Source of the DNA: Pseudovibrio sp947494035
GTDB taxonomy: Bacteria; Pseudomonadota; Alphaproteobacteria; Rhizobiales; Stappiaceae
DNA length: 64,000 bases
Direction: 5' to 3'
NCBI GenBank assembly: GCA_947494035.1
Contig: CANLTN010000009.1
Location: 133,944-197,943, forward strand
Below the pieces are notes generated by a model, which saw only the letters and a list, made by a program, of their open reading frames with translations, was not told the DNA's origin and searched no databases. Positions 36,534 to 44,558 of this stretch are shown here, one piece after another. A program made the translations under genes and the position numbers. Positions within the stretch are counted from its first letter, which is position 1. Every line of letters starts with the position of its first letter.

Positions 36534-37019
36534 ATGATTGTTCGTTGTTTTACGTTGCTTTCAATTCTGTTTTTTTCAGGTGCTGCGCTGGCCCAGGGCT
36601 CCCGTATTTCGCAGTCTGAAGATGTGATGGTGTTTGATCAGTGCCTTGAGGAAGCGGGGCTTGCGTTTAACGCCAGAGTCCAGTGCATTGGAGGGGTGTT
36701 TAGAGCTTGCCTTGATAAACAAGAGGACGACAGTACCACCAACATACGGGAATGTTATTCAAGAGAAACAGCGCTGTGGGAGCGACTGATTGCTGATGTG
36801 GATACGAATCTGGAGCGTCGGCAGGACAATTCCACCAGAACCGAGCTGGGTGAGGCTAACCGGAACTGGGAGTCGTTTCGAAACAGTGCCTGTAACATTC
36901 CTTATGTTTTGAACCAGCAACGGGAGCCTGCCGCGGTTAGAGGCGCGGAGTGCTTTAATCGGTCAACAGCGCTTTGGGCGCTTCAGCTTACAGAATTTGT
37001 GCGTCCAGCGGGGAACTAG
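36534..37019 (+). CDS. LprI-family (DUF1311) exported protein, possible lysozyme inhibitor
   Basis: This 161-aa protein has a Sec signal peptide (FTLLSILFFSGAALAQ, cleavage at about 20). The mature domain has the LprI/DUF1311 pattern: a leading FDQCLEEAG, CIGGVFRACL, CYSRETALWERLI, an ANRNWESFRNSAC repeat-like stretch and a final CFNRSTALWALQL. Six mature cysteines suggest three disulfides. LprI of Mycobacterium inhibits host lysozyme; whether this one does is inference. ATG 36534 follows AGGTG; the longer GTG frame (36498) would precede the signal peptide. It is followed 6 bp later by another exported protein gene. Confidence 0.8.
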   Translation: MIVRCFTLLSILFFSGAALAQGSRISQSEDVMVFDQCLEEAGLAFNARVQCIGGVFRACLDKQEDDSTTNIRECYSRETALWERLIADVDTNLERRQDNSTRTELGEANRNWESFRNSACNIPYVLNQQREPAAVRGAECFNRSTALWALQLTEFVRPAGN

Positions 37020-37025
37020 AGCTTT

Positions 37026-37586
37026 ATGAGAAACTTCACATTGGTCATAGTGTTGTCTGCCTTCTGGTCCGGTTCTGCGTTTTCTGCGCAGCAGGTTGAT
37101 CTGCCGCTTTGTGTGGTTGGTGATGGTAAAACGCCGGTTCCAAGGTGGGAGGTCGTCGGGGCTCCGGTGGAGGCTACTGAGGGTGGAGAAGCCAAACCGT
37201 TTACCTATGCTGTTGCCTATCCACCTCCGGCCTATCAAGGTTTGATGGCGCATTTGCGCATCCAATTAGGGGATCTGGATGAAGCCTCCTGTTCTGCCCT
37301 ACGTGATGACCTTGTGCAGGCGCGGGGAAACTCCGATCAGGGTGCGTCTATTGTGATTCAGTGGCTGTTTGATGATGGCGGCGCACAAGATGATATTCGC
37401 TCGCTGGATTTTCAGGAATTGCCCGAGTTTTCAATGGGTGGCTGTTGGCTTGATGGTGTCTACCAATTTTCTGCACAAGGGGGTGTAGACGCGGATACTG
37501 AGGCAGAGGAGTATACGCTGACTCCGGTGCCCATGGAGGCCCTTCAGCAAGCTGATGAGTTTTGCCGTCCTATTCAAGAAGGGTGA
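37026..37586 (+). CDS. Exported protein of unknown function, paired with the LprI-like gene
   Basis: This 186-aa protein has a signal peptide (MRNFTLVIVLSAFWSGSAFSA, cleavage at about 20). Four mature cysteines (in PLCVVG, ASCSAL, GGCWLDG and EFCRP) probably form two disulfides. The middle region is acidic and may form a compact alpha/beta domain (ALRDDLVQARGNSDQGASIV). I do not recognise a family. Only 6 bp separate it from the LprI-like gene, so the two are almost certainly co-expressed. Confidence 0.65.
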   Translation: MRNFTLVIVLSAFWSGSAFSAQQVDLPLCVVGDGKTPVPRWEVVGAPVEATEGGEAKPFTYAVAYPPPAYQGLMAHLRIQLGDLDEASCSALRDDLVQARGNSDQGASIVIQWLFDDGGAQDDIRSLDFQELPEFSMGGCWLDGVYQFSAQGGVDADTEAEEYTLTPVPMEALQQADEFCRPIQEG

Positions 37587-37855
37587 GGCGGCAGTCGCAC
37601 CCGCTTGGGCGGTATGTTTTATAACTTTGCGGTATCTGACCCTATCTGCCAGAGTGGCTAATGCCCTCGATGCTCTAGGTAATTCAACTTACTCGTGCAT
37701 AGCTCAGAGATTTCCCTGTTCAAACCCTATCTGGATTTACTAGTCTGATATATCAATTTGATTCAAATTGTTTGCAATGGGAGACTGTGGGAGGTGCGTG
37801 CAGGTAGCAAACGTGGGCGTTTGAATGGTTTACCTGTGCATGGTCTGGGGTAGTC

Positions 37856-38299
37856 ATGCGATATAGAACCCTTTTGATTTCAATATGTTTTGCCGCAGCT
37901 GGGTGCATGCCACACTACAGCGGTGATGTGGCTGATCTGGCGGAACCTGCTGTGAAAATAGCGAGGGCCAAACCCACTGTTCCTGCTCCTGCAAAAACGG
38001 AGACTGAGCGTGCGGCGGCGGCTGCGCTTGCAGGCAAGTGGTCGGTGGTGCGCGCGCAGGGGCAAAGCCCGTGTGCATTGCAATTGAAGACTGCACAATT
38101 TGGCGTGAACTATGCCGCAAGTTCAGTCTGTTTCGGCAGGCCGAATGTGTGGGCATGGACTATGAAAGAGGACGCATTGGTCCTGTTTGATCACAAAAGT
38201 GAGGTGATCGGATCTTTTCGCAGAAGTGAGGCGGGCAGTTGGACTGAAGCAAATGAGGGTGGGGGCCCTGCGCTTCGTCTGGTCCGGCTGGGGTCTTAG
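37856..38299 (+). CDS. Inh/Omp19-like lipoprotein, putative protease inhibitor (copy 1)
   Basis: This 147-aa lipoprotein has lipobox AAAGC, with lipidated Cys at about 17. A low-complexity linker rich in Ala, Pro and Lys follows. The C-terminal eight-strand-barrel-type domain from about 60 has the AprI/Inh layout: AGKWSVVRAQGQSPCALQL, a second cysteine in SSVCFG, then NVWAWTMKEDALVLFDHKSEVIGSF. Inh proteins block serralysin-type metalloproteases and Brucella Omp19 inhibits host proteases; target here unknown. Its TAG stop is the first three bases of a RIME-like repeat. Confidence 0.7.
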   Translation: MRYRTLLISICFAAAGCMPHYSGDVADLAEPAVKIARAKPTVPAPAKTETERAAAAALAGKWSVVRAQGQSPCALQLKTAQFGVNYAASSVCFGRPNVWAWTMKEDALVLFDHKSEVIGSFRRSEAGSWTEANEGGGPALRLVRLGS

Positions 38300-38403
38300 A
38301 GCGTATTCCCGAAAAGTTGGTCCGGTTTTCGGACAGGAATACGCATGACAATAAAGAGTTGGAGCTTGGTGCGTGAATGTATATGAACGCAGCAGGCTCT
38401 AGA
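38297..38403. repeat. RIME-like mosaic repeat, full form
   Basis: About 107 bp. Module A is a double palindrome, GCGTATTCC...GGAATACGC enclosing CCGAAAA...TTTTCGG. Module B is GAGC...TGCGTGAATG...AACGCA...GCTC. It starts TAGAGCG and ends GCTCTAG, like rhizobial intergenic mosaic elements. It lies exactly between the two Inh-like lipoprotein genes and supplies the stop codon of the first. Confidence 0.8.
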
Positions 38404-38451
38404 GCCGCCACGGCCTATGAAACATAAAAATGCCGTGCTGGGGGGAATGGA

Positions 38452-39051
38452 ATGAAGAGGTTTGTCGTTGCGGCAAGCGCGCTGGTGCTTGTCGGCTGCC
38501 AGAGTGCAGGGGGACGCACCGGACTAGAGGGGGCGGCTGTTTCAGACCCGTCCCTTAATCCAAGCAGCAGTGAGAGCGCGGCGGCTCACGACCAGACCAC
38601 GCAGACCATACCCTACTATAATAGAGATGGTGCGGTTGTTCCGCAGGTAGCGGATGGATCAGAGCAAGTGGTTTTTGAACCGGGTTCCGAACTTGCGTTC
38701 AGCTCTGGTTCTACGGCTACAACAGCTTTTGGCGAGGATGAGGAGCCGGTGCCGAAACCTGTCGCGTATGCAGCGAACCTGGCGGGAAGCTGGCGTATCT
38801 ACCTGAGTTCTGAAGGGCGTGTGTGCCAGTTGGAACTGGGCAGCAAGCCAAAGCGTGCCGGCTTCAAGGCAAAGACAAGAGACTGTATGGATGGTGATTT
38901 GTTCTTCGTTTCCAACTGGGGGGTGCGAGACGAGAAACTTTTGTTGTTTGATGACCTGTCTCGCATCAAAAGCAGTATGCAGATGACCGGGCAAAACCGC
39001 TGGGAAGGGCAACTGGCAAGTCACAGCAGGTCCATCACCATCACACGGTAA
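38452..39051 (+). CDS. Inh/Omp19-like lipoprotein, putative protease inhibitor (copy 2)
   Basis: This 199-aa lipoprotein has lipobox LVGC with lipidated Cys at about 16. It has a long Ser/Thr/Pro-rich linker (17-100) and a C-terminal Inh-type domain: LAGSWRIYLSSEGRVCQLEL, a cysteine pair partner in TRDCMDGDLF, SNWGVRDEKLLLFDDLSRI and a final strand. Length and layout resemble Brucella Omp19 (about 177 aa). It is paralogous to the gene 150 bp upstream, with the same W / C...C / LLLFD pattern. Start ATG 38452 follows GGGGGAATGGA. Confidence 0.72.
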   Translation: MKRFVVAASALVLVGCQSAGGRTGLEGAAVSDPSLNPSSSESAAAHDQTTQTIPYYNRDGAVVPQVADGSEQVVFEPGSELAFSSGSTATTAFGEDEEPVPKPVAYAANLAGSWRIYLSSEGRVCQLELGSKPKRAGFKAKTRDCMDGDLFFVSNWGVRDEKLLLFDDLSRIKSSMQMTGQNRWEGQLASHSRSITITR

Positions 39052-39099
39052 ACCGCTGAGTAAGACCTAGCGGTTCAGTATAACTGGCTTTGAGGCCGA

Positions 39100-39444
39100 T
39101 CAGCTTTGTTTTTCCATGGTCTGATCTGGCTTGCTCTGGGTTGGCAGGTGGGCCATCCATTTGCGGCGGATACCCTTTTCCAGATCCAGATTGTTGCGGT
39201 CTGCATAAAGCAGAAGATGGGCGAGCAGGTCGGCGGCTTCGTCTTCTTTTTGCGTGTGCAGCTCTGTTGGTGTTGCAGCGCCCGCACGGCCTCGGCGGCT
39301 GGCTTTCATGTGGGCAGCCGTTAGCTCTCCCAGCTCTTCCTGAAGTTTGGCCAGATACCAGATCTCGTCGCGGTTGATGTTAAATCGCTTGGCGTAGATA
39401 TCGGAAACAGTTCTTACAAGGTGCAAAAGTACTTTGAGTGTCAT
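39100..39444 (-). CDS. MazG-like nucleotide pyrophosphohydrolase
   Basis: This 114-aa all-alpha NTP-PPase is of the MazG/dUTPase superfamily. The metal-binding EExxE motif is in KLQEELGELTAAH at about 33-45, and the second acidic motif is in KEDEAADLLAHLLLYA at about 66-81. Such small MazG-like enzymes hydrolyse non-canonical or excess (d)NTPs. It is on the minus strand behind the VWA gene (73-bp gap); the start codon lacks a strong ribosome site. Confidence 0.75.
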   Translation of the reverse strand: MTLKVLLHLVRTVSDIYAKRFNINRDEIWYLAKLQEELGELTAAHMKASRRGRAGAATPTELHTQKEDEAADLLAHLLLYADRNNLDLEKGIRRKWMAHLPTQSKPDQTMEKQS

Positions 39445-39517
39445 TGGAATGGACTAAGTGGTTGTGCCTGCCATGGTCGTTTCCATGGTTAGGCTGGTGA
39501 TTTGGGTGAGCGAGTTG

Positions 39518-40795
39518 CTACGGAGAATCCGCAGGCCTTTTCGGCGGGACGCTCTGGAGAAACTTCGGGGTGGCATCATATGCACTGTCTATACGCTTGT
39601 CATTCAGGGCGCGGCAAAGATCACTGACCGCATCCACCGAATGGATTGCACGAAACTCGTCGGTGTGGGGCAGGATAGCCTGAATGCCGCGGGCCTTGGC
39701 TTCAAACTCATCGTAGCGCAGCAGTGGGTTGAGCCAGATTAGTCGTCGGCACGACCTGTGCAGGCGGTCCATCTCGACGGACAGCTCGTCAAATGCTTCC
39801 CGCTCCAGTCCATCGGTGATGAGCAAGACAATAGGTCCGCCATGGCTGACGCGTCTGAGCCATGTGCGGTTGAAGGTTTGCAGGGAGCTGGCGATGCGTG
39901 TGCCGCCGGACCAGTCCTCAACTTCGTCGGAGCAGGCGGCTAGGGCCTCGTCCGGGTCCTTCATGCGTAGGGCGCGGGTGATGTTGGTCAGCCGGGTGCC
40001 GAACAGGAATGTCTGTGTTTTGCGTTTTTCGGAGAGCGCGTGGAGGAAGTGCAGCATGATGCGCGAATACTGGCTCATGCTGCCGGAGATATCGCAGAGC
40101 GCAACAATGGGTGGGTGCACGCGCGCGGGGGCTTTGTGCTTGAGGTCGATGATAGATCCACCTGCTTTCAGCGTGGCACGCATGGTTCTTCTGGCGTCGA
40201 CCTGTTTGCCGGGCGTATGCGAGTGTACCGGTTTGAAGCGCCGCGAGCGGATTTGATCTGCTGGCATGGTGAGGTGGGCGAGGGATCTGCGGGCTTGCGC
40301 AATCTCCTCGGCGGTCATCTGGGCGAAGTCCTTTTTTTGCAGGACTTCCTTTTCCGAGACCGTGAAGCGGGCGTCCACCTCGATCAGCGGTTTGGTTTCT
40401 TTGGCCTCACGCTGTTTATTGGCTTCAAACGCATTGGCAACGCGGGATTGGGCCGCGCGGGGCTTTTCCGGTTGGCGTTGTCCTGCCGGGGCGACGGGAG
40501 AGAGAAGCGCCAGCATCTTTTCGACAAGGCCCTTACTTTGCCAATAAAGGCGGAATGCTTCATCAAAGACCGGTTGCTGGTCGCGTTTATGGACGAAGAC
40601 CGCGTGCAGGGTCCAGTACAGGTCCTGCTTACTCTCAATGCCGTTGATGGTCACTGCGCTCACTGCATCCACCACAGAGGACGGGCCAGCAGGTAGACCT
40701 GCTTTGCGCAGGGTTCTGGCAAAGTGCACGATGTTTTCCGTGATGCGCCCATGAGGCGGGCGCGGGGATGGAGTGGTGTCTTGGGTGTCCTGCAT
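39518..40795 (-). CDS. VWA-domain CoxE-like protein
   Basis: This 425-aa protein has a VWA domain in the C-terminal half. The MIDAS motif DISGS lies in LCDISGSMSQYSRIMLHF, followed by a later LLITDGLER. The N-terminal region has FARTLRKAGLPAGPSSVVDAV typical of CoxE/YehP-like partners of MoxR ATPases. It directly follows the MoxR gene (8-bp gap), so the two likely form a chaperone pair that inserts metal or remodels a protein complex. No cox (CO dehydrogenase) structural genes are nearby. A GTG at 40801 is an alternative start. Confidence 0.87.
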   Translation of the reverse strand: MQDTQDTTPSPRPPHGRITENIVHFARTLRKAGLPAGPSSVVDAVSAVTINGIESKQDLYWTLHAVFVHKRDQQPVFDEAFRLYWQSKGLVEKMLALLSPVAPAGQRQPEKPRAAQSRVANAFEANKQREAKETKPLIEVDARFTVSEKEVLQKKDFAQMTAEEIAQARRSLAHLTMPADQIRSRRFKPVHSHTPGKQVDARRTMRATLKAGGSIIDLKHKAPARVHPPIVALCDISGSMSQYSRIMLHFLHALSEKRKTQTFLFGTRLTNITRALRMKDPDEALAACSDEVEDWSGGTRIASSLQTFNRTWLRRVSHGGPIVLLITDGLEREAFDELSVEMDRLHRSCRRLIWLNPLLRYDEFEAKARGIQAILPHTDEFRAIHSVDAVSDLCRALNDKRIDSAYDATPKFLQSVPPKRPADSP

Positions 40796-40803
40796 GGGCA
40801 CAG

Positions 40804-41763
40804 CTACAGGGTCTGGGCAGGCATGTTGCCGGCAACGGAGGCCTTTGCGTTGGCTTCCATGCGGATTTCATCAAGGATTGCGCGGGTTCTTGAGCCTTTT
40901 ATGCGGTCGATGTCCTCTTGATACTTGAGCAGCACGCCAAGCGTATCCGAGACCATCTCCGGATCGAGGGCGACCTCCTGCAATTCTGTCAGGGCTGTTG
41001 CCCAGTCCAGCGTTTCTGCGACCCCCGGCTTTTTGAAGAGGGCTTCGTCCTCGCGCAGCTTTTGTACAAAGGCGACGACCTGTGCGGAGAGGGCGGCGGC
41101 GGCATTGGGCAGTTTGGTCTGGACGATTTGTAGCTCGCGCTCAGCTGTGGGGTAATCGACCCAGTGATACAGACAGCGGCGCTTGAGGGCGTCGTGGATC
41201 TCGCGAGTGCGGTTGGTGGTGATGACGGTAATCGGCGGCTCTTCGGCTTTGATGGTGCCAAGCTCGGGGATGGTCACCTGACTGTCGGCCAGCACCTCCA
41301 GCAGGAAGGCCTCAAAAGCTTCATCGGTGCGGTCCAGCTCGTCGATCAGGAAGATCGGGGAACCGAGTTTGGTGGTCTCCAGAGCTTGCAGGACAGGGCG
41401 CTTGATCAGGAAGCGTGGGCTGTAAAGGGTGGTGTTGAGGTTCTGGCGGTCAACGCTGCCAGAGGCCTCGGCCATGCGGATTTCCACCATCTGGGCGGCG
41501 TAGTTCCACTCGTATACGGCGGAGGTGACGTCCAGTCCCTCATAACACTGCAAGCGCACCAGCGGGCGGTTGAGGGTGGCGGCGAGGACCTTAGCGATCT
41601 CGGTTTTGCCGACGCCAGCTTCGCCTTCCAGAAAGAGCGGGCGTTGCATACGCAGGGAGAGATGGAGCACGGTTGCGAGCGAACGATCTGCCAGATACCC
41701 GCCAGAACTTAAGAGCGCGAGGGTTTCTTCAATTGAGTTTGGTAGATCAACCTTACTGCTCAT
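40804..41763 (-). CDS. MoxR/CoxD-type AAA+ ATPase
   Basis: This 319-aa AAA+ ATPase has Walker A GEAGVGKTE at about 47-55, Walker B IFLIDELDR, sensor 1 ITTNRTRE and the arginine finger region LKRRCLYHWVDYP. These are typical of MoxR proteins that act with a VWA partner, encoded immediately downstream. The target protein of the pair is unknown. Confidence 0.92.
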   Translation of the reverse strand: MSSKVDLPNSIEETLALLSSGGYLADRSLATVLHLSLRMQRPLFLEGEAGVGKTEIAKVLAATLNRPLVRLQCYEGLDVTSAVYEWNYAAQMVEIRMAEASGSVDRQNLNTTLYSPRFLIKRPVLQALETTKLGSPIFLIDELDRTDEAFEAFLLEVLADSQVTIPELGTIKAEEPPITVITTNRTREIHDALKRRCLYHWVDYPTAERELQIVQTKLPNAAAALSAQVVAFVQKLREDEALFKKPGVAETLDWATALTELQEVALDPEMVSDTLGVLLKYQEDIDRIKGSRTRAILDEIRMEANAKASVAGNMPAQTL

Positions 41764-41883
41764 GCGTATTCCGCTCCCGCGTTTTTCTTAGGGTCTTGTG
41801 CGCTTTGGGTGCGCCTTATGATCATAATAGGCAGAAAAACGTATAATGAAAGCAGATTGTTGGTGGTGGGCTGGTCGGTTGTC

Positions 41884-42687
41884 CTAGCGGTTTGTCAGGC
41901 CCAGCCCGATGCCATCGCGCATTACGGTGATGGCTTGCGGTGTGAAGGCACCGCCTGCTTCTTCGTGCAGGGTGAAGCCGGGCAGGATTTGCAGCGGGGC
42001 TTTGCTGGCCGCAACGGCGCGCACAATGATGCGGGTGGCGGGTGCGTTTGCAGTGGGGCGGATCGGGATAATGTCGATGGCGCCGAAGCGGCGCTCCATG
42101 GGGCCAAGCAAATCCTGAAGGCCGTCTGCTCTGAAGATGATGGAGAGGGTTCCGCCGTCTTTGAGCAGGTCCTTGGCGGTCTTGATCCACGGTTCGATGC
42201 CGCGTTCGTCCAGCGCGTGGGCCGGCGCGCGGTCTGACTGTGGTGTGACGCGGAAGCGGGTGCTGTCGTAGTAGGGCGGGTTCATGATCACGTGATCTGC
42301 GATGGATGAGCCCAGACCGCTTTGATGGCGAATGCTGCCCTTTGCAGTTAGATTGGCTTCCAGAATGGAAACGCGATCAGCAAAGCCTATGTTCTCCGGC
42401 AGGGACAAGGCATTGCGGGCCAGTGCTGCGGTGACGGGGTCAACCTCCACGCCAACAGCTTTGATTAGCGGCAGGCGGTGGGCTGCGCAAAAGGCGGCGG
42501 TGCCGACGCCGGTGCCCAAATCGTAGAGCGTTCCGGTCGTGCTTTCCGGCAGAGATGCGGCCAGATATACGGCGTCCAGACCCGCTCTGTGGCGGCCTTT
42601 GGCTGGTTGTTCCACCATGACTTTACCGCCGAGGAACTTGTCCTGGGTGGTTTGTTGTTGAGGCTGAGGTGTTTCAGGGTTGGTCAT
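41884..42687 (-). CDS. tRNA1(Val) adenine-N6-methyltransferase-like protein (TrmN6/YfiC type)
   Basis: This 267-aa Rossmann-fold methyltransferase has the SAM motif YDLGTGVGTAAFCAA, and the NPPY motif (IMNPPYYDSTRF) marks an exocyclic-amine N-methyltransferase. The N-terminal KGRHRAGLDAVYLAAS stretch resembles the YfiC/TrmN6 start. The likely substrate is A37 of a tRNA, but the closest activity is not certain. It follows the DUF2007 gene on the minus strand. Confidence 0.8.
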   Translation of the reverse strand: MTNPETPQPQQQTTQDKFLGGKVMVEQPAKGRHRAGLDAVYLAASLPESTTGTLYDLGTGVGTAAFCAAHRLPLIKAVGVEVDPVTAALARNALSLPENIGFADRVSILEANLTAKGSIRHQSGLGSSIADHVIMNPPYYDSTRFRVTPQSDRAPAHALDERGIEPWIKTAKDLLKDGGTLSIIFRADGLQDLLGPMERRFGAIDIIPIRPTANAPATRIIVRAVAASKAPLQILPGFTLHEEAGGAFTPQAITVMRDGIGLGLTNR

Positions 42688-42778
42688 GGCGGTGCCGGAT
42701 CAATAAAAGTCGCAGTAACGCACTGATACAGCCTGCCGGTTTTCATGCAATCCCTATTGTCTATCTGGCGGAAAGTTT

Positions 42779-43003
42779 TCACGCGTCTTTTAGGTAGTGC
42801 TCAAGGCCTTCATCACGCATGATCTGGCAGGCTTCGTCGAAGCGATCTGCTTCCACCATGATGCGGCGTGGGAGAAAGCCGAGAGAGCCGTCCAGTATGC
42901 TCATGTTGGTGTCGGCGACAAAATAGATGATTTCTGCTCCTCCCAGCAATGCTTCAAGGTGTGAAATGACGACCGGATCCGTTGTTCTGATAAGTTCTTC
43001 CAC
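42779..43003 (-). CDS. DUF2007-type small protein
   Basis: This 74-aa protein, VEELIRTTDPVVISHLEALL...GSLGFLPRRIMVEADRFDEAC, matches the small DUF2007 (putative signal-transducing) fold. GTG start at 43003 with AGGAGG 8 nt upstream; the longer open frame from 43081 lacks such a site. It is divergent from ispB and upstream of the methyltransferase, an arrangement typical of Rhizobiales. Function unknown. Confidence 0.82.
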   Translation of the reverse strand: MEELIRTTDPVVISHLEALLGGAEIIYFVADTNMSILDGSLGFLPRRIMVEADRFDEACQIMRDEGLEHYLKDA

Positions 43004-43076
43004 GGTGGTTTCCTCCTGATGCGACCTGCCAATTTGGCTAGAAATTATGCAGGATGTGGCTGGTATTGGCAAAATA

Positions 43077-43092
43077 ACCAATTGTGATTGGT
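43077..43092. promoter_or_regulatory. Palindrome in the ispB / DUF2007 divergent region
   Basis: ACCAAT-TGTG-ATTGGT is a perfect 6+6 inverted repeat between the divergent genes. It could be an operator; no regulator can be assigned. Confidence 0.3.
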
Positions 43093-43198
43093 AAATTGTT
43101 CATTGGACACCACTTTATTGGCAGCAAATTCTTACTAAAGCTTGCCCGAACTGACCTACACACCTATTGTCCCGTTGGAATCAAAATAGAGGTATCCC

Positions 43199-44212
43199 GT
43201 GGGCGTAGTTGGTCTTCAATCACAGACAGCCAAACCAGCTGGAATTCAAAGGCTCGTTGAGCTCGTTTCTGGTGACATGGAGAAGGTGAACGAGCTGATC
43301 CTCTCCAAAGCCGGTTCTAACGTTGAGCTGATCCCGGAAATTGCACGACATCTGATTGATTCAGGTGGAAAGCGTTTGCGCCCGATGCTGACACTGGCGT
43401 TTGCGCAGATGTTTGGCTACGAGGGCAAGGGGCATGTCATCCTTGCTGCATCTGTGGAGTTCATGCATACGGCGACTCTGCTGCATGATGATGTTGTCGA
43501 TGAAAGCGATATGCGCCGCGGTAAGCTGGCAGCTCGCAAGCTGTGGGGCAATCAGGCCAGCGTGCTTGTGGGTGACTATCTGCTGGGGCAGGCCTTCAAG
43601 ATGATGGTTGATGTGCACTCGCTGGAAGCGTTGCGCATTCTTTCTGAAGCCTCTGCAATTATTGCAGAAGGTGAAGTGCTTCAGCTGGGCGCAGCTCAGG
43701 ATACCACTACGACCTTTGAGACCTACCTGCAGGTGATTGAAGCAAAAACTGCGGCCCTGTTTGCAGCTGCCTGTGAAGTTAGCCCCGAGATTGCCGATAA
43801 GGGCGCTGAGATGCGTGCTGCTGCGCGCAAGTTCGGCCTTGAGCTGGGCTATGCCTTCCAGCTGGTTGATGATGCGCTGGATTATGGCGGGGCGACCGTT
43901 GATCTTGGCAAGGATGTTGGCGACGACTTCCACGAAGGCAAGATCACACTGCCAGTCATCTACGCCATGGAGCGTGGCAGCGATGAGGACAAGGCGTTCT
44001 GGAAGCGTTGTCTGGAAGATGGTGACATCAAGGACGGCGATCTTGATCACGCAATCAAGCTGCTGAATGACACCGGTGCTTTGGCTGATACCGTACAGCG
44101 TGCCCGCGACTATGGCGCATCTGCAATTGATGCCTTGTCCGGCCTGCCGGATGGCCCTGCCAAGGTGGCCCTGAAAGACGCCGTCGACTTCTGCATCGCC
44201 CGCGTCAGCTAA
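43199..44212 (+). CDS. ispB: Polyprenyl diphosphate synthase (octaprenyl/decaprenyl type)
   Basis: This 337-aa trans-prenyltransferase makes the side chain of ubiquinone. The first Asp-rich motif is LLHDDVVDESDMRRG (D97, D98, D101); the second is QLVDDALDYGG (D224, D225, D228). GGKRLRP at about 57-62 binds IPP. GTG start at 43199 with GAGG 6 nt upstream. Chain length (C40 or C50) cannot be read from sequence; alphaproteobacteria commonly make Q10. Confidence 0.93.
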   Translation: MGVVGLQSQTAKPAGIQRLVELVSGDMEKVNELILSKAGSNVELIPEIARHLIDSGGKRLRPMLTLAFAQMFGYEGKGHVILAASVEFMHTATLLHDDVVDESDMRRGKLAARKLWGNQASVLVGDYLLGQAFKMMVDVHSLEALRILSEASAIIAEGEVLQLGAAQDTTTTFETYLQVIEAKTAALFAAACEVSPEIADKGAEMRAAARKFGLELGYAFQLVDDALDYGGATVDLGKDVGDDFHEGKITLPVIYAMERGSDEDKAFWKRCLEDGDIKDGDLDHAIKLLNDTGALADTVQRARDYGASAIDALSGLPDGPAKVALKDAVDFCIARVS

Positions 44213-44236
44213 TCAGGCAAAAGCCTCGAGACGACC

Positions 44237-44271
44237 AAAAGCGCCAAGCATCCCTGCTGCGGCGCTTTTTT
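44237..44271 (+). terminator. Rho-independent terminator of ispB
   Basis: AAAAGCGCC (44237-44245) pairs with GGCGCTTTT (44261-44269) around a 15-nt loop; the T run follows. Confidence 0.75.
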
Positions 44272-44558
44272 GCTGGGTGGTTTTTGGAGTGAAGAGTGTG
44301 TTCCGTGGTGCAGGGGCTCGCTGCGGGAGAGCCATATGGATACACATTGGATCGAGGTGCCCTAATCCGAAGCCGTTTGTCTTGTGCATGCATTTGAATG
44401 GTGAGGGTGCGGGAATAAGCGGTGCTTTGCTGTCGTTGCGACATCTGCAGTAACCTGCAAGCCGTTGCTGACACGGTGGGCCACAAGCGGATAGTCGAGT
44501 AGATCAATCAATAGATGATGCGGTCTGAATGGTGGTGATTACCTTCAGCGTAAAGGCA
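44272..44558. other. Intergenic region after ispB
   Basis: About 290 bases downstream of the ispB terminator and of the converging SDR gene. No gene, repeat or terminator could be supported in it. Confidence 0.4.

Noticed and set aside
37680..37740. Possible tRNA-like sequence (GTTCAAACC, CATAGCTCAGAG)
   Set aside because: Boxes look like T and D loops but are in the wrong order and no cloverleaf stems can be formed.
39051..39075. Hairpin AACCGCT...AGCGGTT after the second Inh-like gene
   Set aside because: Seven-base stem with a long loop and no U tract; weak as a terminator.
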